This document shows, one piece after another, positions 9,391 through 20,336 of a DNA stretch of 64,000 bases. The stretch is from Paraphysoderma sedebokerense (lineage: Eukaryota > Blastocladiomycota > Physodermatomycetes > Physodermatales > Physodermataceae): contig JAHLJZ010000014.1 of NCBI GenBank assembly GCA_025602915.1, positions 62,001 through 126,000 of the forward strand, in the 5' to 3' direction. A program made the position numbers and the translations under genes. The notes beneath the pieces were generated by a model. That model was not told where the DNA came from and searched no databases. It saw only the letters and a list, made by a program, of their open reading frames with translations. Numbering within the stretch: the first letter of the stretch is position 1; every line of letters begins with the position of its first letter.

Positions 9391-12230
9391 ATGACAGACA
9401 CACAGACATTGCAAGTAGAGTCTTTGCCGACTGACGTTTTACAGAAAAAGTTGCAGCAGCTCAAGCATGTCATCTCCACTCAATCTAAACAGAATTTTGA
9501 GTTAGAAAGGGACGTTCGGTACCTCGACGCCAGAATCGCTCTTCTCGTTAAGAATTATTCCATTTCTCAATTAACAAACGGAAAGAAGTCTGCGCAGGAC
9601 GAAGAAGAAGAAAATGAAGTTTGGAACATTATTGACTCGCATTCTGCCGGAAATAAGAGCACTGAAGGCGAGGTTCGGCTCCCTGATAAATTAGCCCAAC
9701 TGTACTCTCAGTTGTTCTACATTCTTCAGACTGAACCCCTTCATCTGAGCAAATTATTAAACCGAGTTACTCTAGCGGAAGTAGACACTTTGATGCAGGT
9801 CATCATGTTTTCTCTGTTCGGCTCTCAATATGACATTAGGGAAGAATGCCTCCTTCTGTCAGTGTTTCAAGTAAGTCGAGTCATCCTGTGGCTATTACAT
9901 TCACCTTGTTAGTGACTCAACTTTTCACGTATCCATAGATAACATTAAATAATCATCTCAATCATCCAACAACGACTTCAAAGACATTGCTTAGAGCCAA
10001 TACTCCTATATCCAGGCTTCTCACTACGTACACTAGGCGAGGACCAGGTCAATCCTATCTTAAAGACTTACTGTCTGAACGAATAGAAACTGTTGTGCGC
10101 TGGTGCAAAAAAGGAGGTGGTGGTGAAATTGACCCTTGCAGAGTGTGGGAAGAAATTGTGGCTAAAAGGAGGATTACTCATGCTGATGACCATACAGAGG
10201 AAAATGGAGGCGCTGTCGGGGGGTTAGCTACAGCTTCCGAAGAAGAGAATGGTTTGAAAAGTGTGCAGATGAACTTGGAAAATGTAACTCCGGAGGTTGC
10301 TGCGACTATTCCTGAAGTCAAGGTACGACTTAAACCCATAAAATTATGCTCGTGATAAGATACTAATAGATGGATCCCCTAATAGGCTATAATAGCCCCT
10401 AGGATTCGTCTTTTGCAAGAAATAGCGACTTCCTTTCTCAATGCCATTGTCAAATCCGTGGAGCAAGTTCCGTTTGGTATCCGCTGGATTTGCAAACAGA
10501 TTCGTGGGTTGGCAAAACGAAAGTTTCCGGAATTGTCAAACGATGAGCTTGCCTCTCTGATAGGGGGTTTCTTCATGCTCCGTTACGTCAATCCCGCCAT
10601 CGTTTCTCCTCAGGCTTACATGCTTGCCAGCAGTACACCCGAAAAAATAGAAAGGCGAACGCTGACTTTGGTACTTAATGCAACTATTTTAATCCAGAGA
10701 TATAAGCTAACGATAAAACTAGGCTGCGAAGATGCTTCAAAACTTGGCTAATAACTCGGTTTCAACTAAGGAGGCATACATGGCGCCCCTCAACGAATGG
10801 TCACAATCCGAACAGAATCGACTAAAGATTAAGAAGTTTTTTTGGGACCTTTGTGATGTGAGCGATTTTTGGGATCGGTTGGAACATGAACAGTATCTGG
10901 CCCTGTCGAAGAAAGAACTTTCGCTCCAAATTAGCTTAAACGAAATTTTCAGCACACATGAATTGCTATTTAAGTACATTGAAGAATTCGTAAGTAGTCC
11001 ATATAGATCCTTAGGTGCTTTTTAAACTAACGTATGAATCCAGGATGACGGCCAAATTCAAGATTTACTATCTCGATTGGGTAAATCCCCTAATCAACTC
11101 CCTCGTGTTCGCAACAAATCCATATCGTTACCGCTTGTGCCTATCTCTGTACCTGATCGCAATATCTCCACTCCAGCCATGTCCCGCGCTGAAGAGTTGT
11201 ACCAAAGCTTGAAATCCGATATTGTTACATTGCTACGGATGGCTCCCGGGCTTCACATAAGAGGAGTAGGCCCCAGTAATGAGCCAATACTTCTAACCGT
11301 CTTAAATGCTACAATTTCTAATCAGATCAACTGGTCTAAAATCGGAGTTCACTCGAGTACTCGCGAAGATGTCAGAGATCTGGCAAATATCATCCTTAAA
11401 AAGATCGGTATTTTGGAAGATGAGGGGGTTTTTGGAACTGAAGATTCTTACAATATTTTGTGTGAAGAGGTTCAGCAGGTACGAATACTTTGTATTGAAT
11501 GTTTCCTCATGATCATTTTTCCTAATGCGATGCGCCACCTATAGGAAGTAAAACAGCTTTCATCGCTTCACACGAAGTTGTTAACAGAACTTGAGTCTCT
11601 CACGAACGTTTATAAGACAATCTCCGATCACAATATGTATCTGAAATCCCAGCTGGAATCTTACAAAGTTTACCTTACAAATATCCGATCCAAAACCGTT
11701 ACAGCAAATTCATCGACATCTACCTTAGCGTCCCTCAGTAGTGCAATGTCAAACCTCGGATTTGGGAAAAAGAAGGCTACATCAGCAATCCCGGAAAGCC
11801 TTTCTCAATCGGATGAGACGTTGGCAGAGTCAACTACTACAATGCCACCATCACATCGAAAGACGGTGACCTACACTCATAAAGAGTTGGAGAAGGATGG
11901 CGTAATCATTAATAGCAGCGTTCCTGAAACGCGAAGGCCAAACGTGACTGTTGCGATAGAAATATTTTCGGAGGGTCTGTTTGTCCTCAATCTCATGTAC
12001 AAAGGCAGAGACAAACCGATCTTAGAAATGGTATATCCGCCCTCTTGCATTCACAGTCCGTTGACCTATCATACTTACCCTTTATTCTGTAGGATCTCCG
12101 TTTAGATGACTTGTTAGAGAAGCAGCAAGAAAGTGTTCAGGTCTTAGATTTAGAATATATACAGTTGTCTGTTCAGAGGTTGATCACGCTGCTTAATCGT
12201 TTGATCTTAGGGAAAAAGCGATTGGAGTAG
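9391..12230 (+). CDS. Ras GTPase-activating protein of the Gap1/Sar1 type (RasGAP + RasGAP_C)
   Basis: Seven exons (9391-9870, 9939-10322, 10386-10670, 10723-10989, 11044-11478, 11545-12030, 12093-12230) encode 824 residues. An N-terminal coiled coil (~10-55) is followed by the RasGAP domain (~100-460) and the IQGAP-type RasGAP_C region (~560-820, with coiled coil). [20 protein letters not shown] aligns with the catalytic loop; Arg 179 sits where the arginine finger lies, whereas IQGAPs have a Thr there. The second signature is [16 protein letters not shown]. No calponin-homology domain or IQ motif is present, so this is a Gap1-like active RasGAP and not an IQGAP. It should switch off Ras in mating, cAMP or morphogenesis signalling. 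Exon phases are consistent throughout. Confidence 0.9.
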
Positions 12231-12234
12231 AAAA

Positions 12235-12516
12235 TTAAGCATTTATTCGTATGCTGCGCATTTCGTTTAGTATTAATTTATAAATGTAAAGAATGTCTCG
12301 TATAAATTTTAAATATATTTCCGACATCCCAATCTGCATGAGCATTTCTATTGTAGAGGACTCGGCCTCAGAGATCTCTGCAATGCATAATGTAAAGTAC
12401 TTGGAGCCTCCATCAAGGTAAATGAACTTGAAGCTCGTTTGATGGCGGACTATGAAGCCTTGTGAAGTTGTTCTCGCAATCACGTTACAGGCCATCACTC
12501 GAAAGTGATAGAACAT
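12235..12516 (-). CDS. Possible small longin/TRAPP-like gene (uncertain)
   Basis: A 93-codon minus-strand frame ends 5 bp from the RasGAP stop codon, tail to tail. Its middle (GFIVRHQTSFKFIYLDGG and MSEIYLKFIRDILY) resembles the second half of TRAPPC1/Bet5 (QTS-YKLHYYETP.. and ..IYxxYVxxNPL) when compared from memory. A possible upstream exon after a CTAG near 12567 would read RTLLESFLLGCVLRS, which also fits Bet5 helix 2, joined by a GTATGT..AAG intron. I could not find the first beta strands. It may equally be a chance frame in the 3' region. Low confidence. Confidence 0.28.
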   Translation of the reverse strand: MFYHFRVMACNVIARTTSQGFIVRHQTSFKFIYLDGGSKYFTLCIAEISEAESSTIEMLMQIGMSEIYLKFIRDILYIYKLILNEMRSIRINA

Positions 12517-12692
12517 ACCATGAACGGAGAACGCATCCCAACAAGAAAGACTCTAGAAGGGTACGCCTAGATTGGAAACTAAAAGACAGCCGGAGCATGT
12601 GAGGCCCAGACTGCCGTTCCATCCGTCAGGTTAGTGACTGCTGAAGGAACTGAAGTCTTCGACCGCTTTTGTGTGTGTCGATATTGCCTGCC

Positions 12693-12698
12693 CACGTG
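12693..12698. promoter_or_regulatory. CACGTG box upstream of VMA9
   Basis: One CACGTG (in CCCACGTGACGG) 78 bp before the VMA9 start codon at 12776. Confidence 0.45.
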
Positions 12699-12775
12699 AC
12701 GGTTGCTCATTTTCTACCAAGTCCGTCGGGTCTTTCCTTTCCGCCTTCAACACCTATATTTAGTACTCAATCAAA

Positions 12776-13350
12776 ATGGCTGATGGAAGACCTATCTGGA
12801 TTGTGGGTGTTATCGTTGCATTTATGTGTATTTTGGCATACTTTCTATCACCGAAAGGTCCCAACAAAGTGTACGTTCCTTCTTCCCTCATGTTAATTGT
12901 TTTATTGATGTCGTGCTCCTCTCGGTCATGAATGTTGTCTGCGACGGTTGATGTTGGTCATTATATCGTTTTTGCATTGCCTTCTCGTTATTGTTTATAA
13001 TTTCTACCCTGAAGTTGATTTGAGTCGTAAGTGATAACGCCACTTTAATCTCACCATCCTGTGTTCGTTCTTCATCCAGGGTGATTCAATCATCGCTCAT
13101 TTTGACCCTTTTGTGTCTGTATATAATGTAAGTTCGGTTAACGTTCTCTTGTTCCTCGTATCGATTTTGCTGTTTTCTGTGTCTTTTTTGAAGGAGACCT
13201 CTTTATCGCGGTCTAAGAGCCCGAGTCGGATGAATTTAACCGTTCCGTTCCCTTAACGCACCTAGGTGGGCTGTTACATACCTCGCTCAATTGAACCCTC
13301 TAATTTCGCCCAGACGTATAGTGGAAGCTCACGAAGGCAAAGAATTCTAA
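12776..13350 (+). CDS. VMA9: V-type ATPase V0 subunit e (Vma9)
   Basis: Three exons (12776-12870, 13080-13127, 13266-13350) give 75 residues, the normal length for this tiny subunit. Two membrane segments are visible (IWIVGVIVAFMCILAYFL and SLILTLLCLYIMWAVTYLAQ). The conserved YFLSPKGPNK and AQLNPLISPRR motifs fit subunit e. It sits in the V0 proton channel of the vacuolar ATPase. Introns 1 and 2 (209 and 138 bp) are long for this region; I saw no convincing snoRNA in them. A further GTGAGT..ACAG unit at 13368-13426, 17 nt after the stop, looks like a 3' UTR intron. Confidence 0.93.
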
Positions 13351-15957
13351 ACGAAACCTGGGAAACGGTGAGTGTCCACCTATTGAACACGAAGACGAAA
13401 TACTGACTTCTTCATTATCCATACAGTGCTAGAGTCTCGAGCGTTCTACCTTATTTGGTGATATATTTCATCTCCATTAAGTAAACGTCGACAATGTAAA
13501 TAAAGCTCAATGTTTATACCCTGGTGTTCCGTATTACCGCCGATGTTTAGCATTACTCACCCCATGAGCTCAGATTAAACTTTGTTTGTCAACCTTCCCT
13601 TCCCGAGCTCATTTGGACTGTTGCGTGGTGATATACAACTCTCATTCGTCTTATAATCCAATGGATCTACGAGATGCTGTTTTAGATCAGGCCAAGCGAA
13701 ATGCGTGGAGGTTGAAATAGGTCAACTGGTTACATGGTGAATCACCGCGACTTTCATCTCTCTGTGTTAGTATCATGCATTAACATGACATCGACCTTTG
13801 GAAGGGATTGGATGATAGTATTGTAGTTAATTTTGCCCCGGATATAATGGCTCGCAATGCTGATTTGCGTTGTTGCTTGTCCTGCTTTCCGACTTTGCAG
13901 TACTTGATATTCCGTAGAACGCGAGAATGATAATGACTACATGAAGAGAAGAGTAGTCCTGGTTACCTCGAAATATGTTCATTCTTTCATTTGCACCTTG
14001 CATATGGGAATATCAATATCTGGAACTCCTAAGACAAAAAATTTGAGCGCAACAAAAGCTGGAGATTTCTGACACACTCGCTACATGCGACACTTCGGAT
14101 GCTATCGCCACATACAAGGGCTTGTGCTCTTGTGGTTTGTAGCGTGATGGATGATTGCTATTTGGATAACTGTGTTGTTCCCGACGAGAACATGCAGCAG
14201 AAACTCCACCACTATGCGTCATAATCAATTCACTTAAAATTCATGTCGCCCATTGAAATTTCATTTGTGGCGCCAGTGTAGAGAAAACACTGTTCATCGG
14301 TGTTTGCATAAACTATATAAGGCAATGAACGCGAATACGCTCGCCATAGAAATAGATATATAAGAACATGAATGAAAATATCATTTAGTATTATTTTAAC
14401 TGCACATCATCTAATCTTCACGTCAGATATTGCATTACCAGCATATGCGTTATAGTCAATCCCTTCTCGTGTTATTTACATAGTTTGATTTTTATATTTG
14501 ACATTGAGCAAGGACGGGACATTATATAATCAAAAAATAACTGCTTCATCATCATTTATTGGAAACTCAACTTGTATGAAACCGCTGACAGATAATATTA
14601 TTGTCTGTCGTCTCTCGCATACGCAAAAAAAAGTTCTGTATTTAAGATAATCCGCCGAATCACGATTCTAGTATGTGAAATCGTGAAGTAAAGCGCTTTT
14701 GATGGGTTGAACCTAAGTATGGAGCCACATCCATTCATCGGAAGAAACTCTTTGAGGTGAGCATTAAAACGCTAGGCTGTGTTCAAGTTGTGAAGCTTCT
14801 GTGCATGATCGGATGGTCCGCGACCATTGTCGTTGGGTTTCCAAGATGCGTACATTTAAGAGTCTAAGCTTAAATGTAGAAAGTGCATTTATTCTACTTC
14901 GGTCTTCTGACATTCCGTCTTGCCTCGAGGCGAGTGACTATATGTGGATCATCCGAGATGAAGTGTACGAGAAACTATAATAAATGAGACTACAAAAGAG
15001 TCTGATATTAGTTTTGTATCATTATCTTCTGTTTCTCCGTCCGTTGCATGCAATAAATACCGGGGTGGAGAAGATTACTTCATGAAGGATACCAGCCAGA
15101 AATACTGATGTCCAGATTTCCCGAGGATATCAGCGCAGAAAATTGGAGAGACATGATGATTGGAGGGATATAAATCGAGATTATAGATTTAGTCCTACCG
15201 GGATCGTTTGGCATTTTTCTTCATGCAAAAATTATAAATTGTCAATAATATAGACAAACAATCATAAAACGTCTCTTAAAACATCAAACAAATCATTAAA
15301 AGAAGGTTACCTTCAATACAATAGTATAAGTCGTTAGAATATTGATATTTTATTTACCTCTATCATCTATTGACTATGGAAGAACCCAACAAAGCTATAA
15401 CAATCTATCCATCAAATACATTAATTACACGGACGTCTCGTGGGATATCTTCGCAACTTTTCCTAAGATGTCCTCAGGATATCCTCGTGCCGCGACGATT
15501 TTCAGCACACATCAGGCAAACATCCTCACCGAAGATGGCTCGTGGATATCTTCGTCTTGGAATATCTCTGTGATATCTGTGCCAAATACACTTTTTCAGC
15601 AATTTATTGGTCTATTCAAACATATAGACAAGCAGAGAAAATAAAGGATTCGCAACTCTGTACAACTGTTTCTTATGATCCTATCCTTCCAGTGAACATA
15701 ACCACATCAAAGAGTGGGCATAGAACATACTGGTTTGACATTATTGCGATTTCAAATAAAAGTTTCTTGTCTATGTCGTAACATTTCATTTACCATGTCG
15801 GAAAGAAGATTTCGGAAAGAAGAATATTTGGGGGTTCGTTTCCTTCCGGTGGATACGGGTTTATTCCCAATAGGCGATATATCGAAGAGCGAAGTTACTC
15901 GTTCCGGATATAATAGATTTTGTTCAATACATAATGATTAATAAAATCATAGTCATT

Positions 15958-16240
15958 AAAGTTTTTAAGTTAGCTTTTATTTCATTCCCTTTAAATACTA
16001 AACTCCATACATCCATACAAAATAATGAACTACTAAACATACGTCACGAATATCGAATACAGAAAATACCAGATTCGAAATACAGAACGCATGCTTATAA
16101 CATCAAAAATAACAATAGAATATACATTTAGTAACATGAACCAAAAGAATTACATTCCTTTTTAACAAACAACCAGATTGTAGTATTGAGGATACTGGCA
16201 CAGTATGTTATCGCTTCCTCACGACAACCATCAAGAAGTT
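15958..16240 (+). repeat. Diverged dispersed repeat, copy A
   Basis: This segment can be aligned by eye with 17078-17375. Shared blocks include TCACGAATA, ATAACATCAAAAATAACA (B: ATAATATCAAGCATAACA), ATGAACCAA, and a run of TTCCT..TAACAAACAA followed by ATTGAGGA. Identity is roughly 60-65% with small gaps, so the copies are old. The outer ends are not sharp. Confidence 0.45.
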
Positions 16241-17077
16241 CCTGCGTACTGTTATTGGAAGAGAGAGTCTGGCCGGCAATCCGCTTTCGCATTATCATAA
16301 CGGCGTACCTTCTTATAATAGTTATACTTCACTTTCTATTTCACCTAAAGACGCACCGTCCTCGTTGTCACTTCTTAGCAACTCTTCTTGTATCTATCTC
16401 AATATTACAATTTGCATTATCAGTTATTATGTCCCAATAATTTGGGTCGTGGATGTTCACTCTCATCTCGCCTTTGGATTACCGAACATTGCTATTTAAA
16501 CGGTGCTTCTTATATGTTACCACCAAAAGTGGTGGGTTACACCAATATGTTTCCAGCTGCTCTGACTTCCCTACTTCCCTATCATTAGCCTGCTCCTGTT
16601 ACTTCCCCCTGTCACACGTTTTGTGGACACGCCTACTGTCATAACTCCCTGTACCACATTACACGCCAGTCTTCACTTGCATTTTCCCCCGGTCCGTCCC
16701 GCGATTCCGTTCCAACGAGTACTCATTTTGACCATTTCACATAAATCTTTTGAAGTAGTCCACATACTCCAGTTAATAAACAATATCACTTGACAATGGT
16801 CACTTGATGATTCTATTGATCCTCCGTCAATCGGAGTCAAAGAACTACTGACTGTTGTAAAGAAAGGTACTAAGTGATGGTCATAAATTATTGCAGGTTA
16901 AAATGTCGATTATAGGAGGCCCGAAGCGACGAAATCTATAATTTCTACGAGAGAGATATGAACACTTAATACCCCTGTAGTGTAGTTTGCGAGATGGCGC
17001 CGGGAGAAAAGAGATGAAATCGGCAGGAGTAGGCATCGGCAGCCAATTGCAAGCTGACTAGTCTATAATCTAATGTA

Positions 17078-17375
17078 AAGTATTTAGTTAGCCAAATTTG
17101 TACATAAGGCAAATAGCGGGATCAGGCTGGCATTAGAATCGCTACTTTGATAAGACATATTTCACGAATAACAATTACCAGAAACTACCGCACTTGGAAC
17201 ACTTAGCACACAATAATAATATCAAGCATAACAACAGTGAATAAATTTGATTTATGAACCAACACAATCCCATCCTATTCCATCCCTTCCTAACAAACAA
17301 TCAAGATTTTAAAATTGAGGACAATGATGTGCAAGAATATTGCCCTTTCCTCTCAACGACAGTATTCACCAATCT
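17078..17375 (+). repeat. Diverged dispersed repeat, copy B
   Basis: Partner of the segment at 15958-16240, in the same orientation and about 1.1 kb downstream. No terminal inverted repeats, target duplications or coding remnants are visible, so the family is unknown; it could be a degraded transposon or an old local duplication. Confidence 0.45.
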
Positions 17376-18956
17376 GTAATTGACAGGCCTCTCAGCGACC
17401 GTACAGCATATATGAAAATGGTGATGCGAATTCGGAGTTTTGCTGAAAATGGACGAATTGCGTTTATACATCGATGTTCCGTTCACCGAATAAAACTCTC
17501 TTGGCGCCGATACTCCCTCAATTGCCTCTCGTGACCAGAATTATGCAAGGCAACTTGATCTTTATACTCAGAATTGATCTGCAAACATTGGATTGCGAGA
17601 CATGTAACAGAGAAAGAAAAAGAAGATGAAGGATTGAAGTAATGGAGCTTTTGCCTTCGAGGGAAAAGATGCGACGAGATGAATCCCCCCGATAATGAAT
17701 ACTCCTCCTCCTTTTTTTCGCCACGAGACGTGTGCCGGGAGGAAGAAAGGTGAATAAGCATATTGATTATTAGGAACAAGCTTCCACGTACAATCACCCT
17801 AAATGGGAAATTACAACGCACTATATCTAAAAGCAAGTAAACCAGTACTCGATATGACGCTTATTAAGTATAAACCCTTATCCGTCGTAGTCACTATCCC
17901 TTCTTTACGGCAATGTTACTCGATATACTCACCATCGATAAATAGAGTAACGTATTCTCTAAGATTTGAATGTGGTATCTGATCTCGTAACACATATCCT
18001 GAATTTCAATAATTTTTCATAATCGATATCTCTCCGATATATCTACGGATGCACTGGAAAGAACTATTGAAAAAGGTTAACCGTCTATTCGGATTAATCT
18101 TATCAGCAATCATTAGCGCACATCCCGGGGACATCATCAACAAGGACGTCTGTTATCTTCAATACTGTTTTGTAGAGGTTGGGGTGATCTAACTGGTAGA
18201 TTAGGCAATTGATTTCGCAATTACTCCGTCTTTCATCAATACATATAAATAAATGTAAATGTACGACAGCAATGGCTGAAATAACCCATCATGGCGAAAC
18301 GCTTATCAATATATCATGTTGATCGAATGAAACACCAGAAAAATCTCCAGTCTTCCATCCGACTGCTATAATGAGGGCACGTAATCTTCATCATTTTCAA
18401 GACATTTCCGTTGCGATGCTCCTTCACCTTTCCTTGGGTGGTTTAGAGTCGTCCGCCTAAATGGCATTCACACGAAAAAAATGGATAAGGCTAAGATCAA
18501 GTGCCGGATTAGGGTTGATATATCGACGCCCGCCCGACAGAACTCGCCTGTGTGCGAAGCTTTAAGAAAGTCCGGCACATTAAGGTATTTCTCAAAATTG
18601 ACTGCAACTCTGGTGCAAGTCCGAGCAGTAATGATCGGACAAGCAGACTCGATGAACCTAAACAACACGAAATTCACTATATTTGAATCTTAAACTGCAT
18701 TCGAATTCCTTAATATGTTCCGTCGTCCAATTGCTAGGTTCGTTTTTTTCAGGAATTTATTCTTCGAGAAGAAAAATTTTCAAATATGAGGCAAATAAAC
18801 GGGGTATAAATATGATAGATTTCTCTAAGTAATACGAATGTTAAAATTACACAAATATTTATTATGTCTGACAAATTAAAGGATTGATTTCTTAGTTAGT
18901 ACCACAAAAAGATGAAGGGACTTTGTAGACACCAGAAGTCGTACCTTACAATGCTT

Positions 18957-19365
18957 TCACACTCTCTTCTTTCCTTTTTCTTCAGTCCTAACCGCCTTCA
19001 TAAACGAACCAGAAACACCATATCCAAAAAGAAAAGTCCCAAATGTCCAAGCAAAAACATCAAGTAATTTAAACCCTTTGTAGATGGACAACACCAAGAT
19101 AACGATCGCCTCCAAAATGTGTAAACCCCATGCGACTTGAAAAATGAGGTATATGTTCTGCTGCCCGATTAGTTTTTGCAGCGACGTCAGGAAATACAAA
19201 GGATGAGGGGGAGGTACAAGAGCAAGATAGGTGGTGAGAGCCATGCCCAGCAGAATTGACAGACCGATAAATAGAGGTGGCGGAACAACCGACGGCTATC
19301 ACAACGGTGGGACCCAGGTTAGTCAGTAGTACTCGAGGAGACGAAGAAGAAAATCAAATTACCAT
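18957..19365 (-). CDS. Small multi-pass membrane protein, TMEM254/DUF4499-like
   Basis: The best model has an ATG-only first exon (19365-19363) joined to 19295-18957, giving 113 residues starting MPSVVPPPLFIGLSILLGMA. Without the first exon the frame would start at Met 19 (19244) and lose most of the first membrane segment. Three hydrophobic stretches are visible: LFIGLSILLGMALTTYLALV, LHILEAIVILVLSIYKG and FAWTFGTFLFGYGVSG. The HxLEAIVIL..FLFG pattern resembles TMEM254/DUF4499 proteins, whose function is not settled. It ends in KKRV, a KKxx di-lysine signal typical of ER retrieval. Family call is moderate; that it is a real gene is likely. Confidence 0.6.
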
Positions 19366-19595
19366 GATGTGATAAGTATTGAATTGAGTTTATGTAAAAA
19401 TTTGTGATGCGTACAGTTGTTGGGTGTGCAATGATGCCTGGAGGCAAGATGCGTCAACAAGTGACTCTTATTTATTTACACATGAGGAGTAATGATACAC
19501 TCGGAACACCATCATTTTGGAATTACTCTACAAGTATCTTCTATAGGGAGAGTTGATCCTACTTACAGCCCATATCCTATGTTTTGATCGGAGTT

Positions 19596-20153
19596 TTAAC
19601 CCTCAATTGAGTCATTCCCTTTTTGCTCTGCAGGAATAAATAGGATCTCCTTAACGTCTGCAATCATCTGCTCCAACTCCTCTGTCGTGAATCGATGTTC
19701 ACATTCTTCAATGATCTGTCCGATAGCACCGTAATTATTCAACAATATGGTTATTAAGTCAGTCATAGTAAGAGCAACGAATGAGGAAATATCTACAAAC
19801 TGCGTATAATATACTATGTACTGTCGGACGCAGATTCAAAATCTGTAGTTTTTCCTCCTTTCTAAGCTCGTATTTTCTAAATCGTTCGATGAATGCGCTT
19901 ATCTGCTCCGAATTTTGATGGAAACAAGGTCTTGATGACAAGTAATTTGTCACCTGTCAATTTACATAAAGTCAGCACGAAGAAAAGGTATCGGCAATTC
20001 ATAGGAACTTTTGAGTACCTCAATTTCAATTGTCTTCAAATTTTGCGGCACGTCATGAGATTCCTTTGAGGTTCTTCCGCCTGTTTGCGCTTTCAAGAAA
20101 GCCAAAACTTCATAATTGGACAGTAATGGGCCTTCTGCTTTCACAATCTCCAT
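19596..20153 (-). CDS. RPC17: RNA polymerase III subunit RPC9/Rpc17 (CRCP)
   Basis: Three exons (20153-20019, 19953-19801, 19715-19596) give 135 residues. The N-terminus FLSNYEVLAFL-like block (GPLLSNYEVLAFLKAQ), then the HRDC-like part FIERFRKYELRKEEKLQILN, RPTVHSILYAIIEECEHRF and EELEQMI match Rpc17/CRCP. The protein pairs with Rpc25 to form the Pol III stalk that contacts TFIIIB during initiation. Intron 2 needs a GTTTGT donor; using it restores exactly the family spacing between LRP and EECEHRF, while the alternative GTACAT donor would delete eight residues. It is divergent from the DNAJC7-like gene over 183 bp. Confidence 0.9.
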
Positions 20154-20209
20154 ATTCTCTCACCAGAAATAGTGTTAATTTGATAAATGCAGACGAGGCT
20201 GGAACGGGT

Positions 20210-20215
20210 CACGTG
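20210..20215. promoter_or_regulatory. CACGTG box between RPC17 and the DNAJC7-like gene
   Basis: One CACGTG (GGTCACGTGTCGG) 57 bp upstream of the RPC17 start and 122 bp upstream of the divergent start at 20337. Confidence 0.5.
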
Positions 20216-20336
20216 TCGGTTGCCATACAGAAGCCAGGGATGTACAATGCACAATTCCTCGTCCTTCTCCATCTTCCTCATCTTTCCTCGGGCCATCTCT
20301 TCCTTTTGAGCTCTCAGTTGTTTGTATCATATTGTA

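Larger units (their letters stand above)
13351..18956. other. 5.6-kb gene-poor, AT-rich island
   Basis: No frame here exceeds ~117 codons and none has a recognisable product. After the probable 3' UTR intron of VMA9, the stretch holds scattered short frames, a diverged dispersed repeat pair (listed separately) and three GGATATC(T/C)TCG motifs between 15440 and 15551. No tRNA, rRNA, LTR pair or transposase piece could be recognised. It is the only large gap in an otherwise tightly packed window. Confidence 0.6.

Noticed and set aside
15342-15941. Overlapping plus-strand frames of 67-100 codons in the gene-poor island
   Set aside because: Low-complexity AT-driven translations with no conserved pattern, poor start context and no splice partners that extend them.
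17483-17836. Minus-strand frame of 117 codons in the island
   Set aside because: Not recognisable, basic/Ser-rich, without neighbouring exons; most likely chance, though it is the longest frame there.
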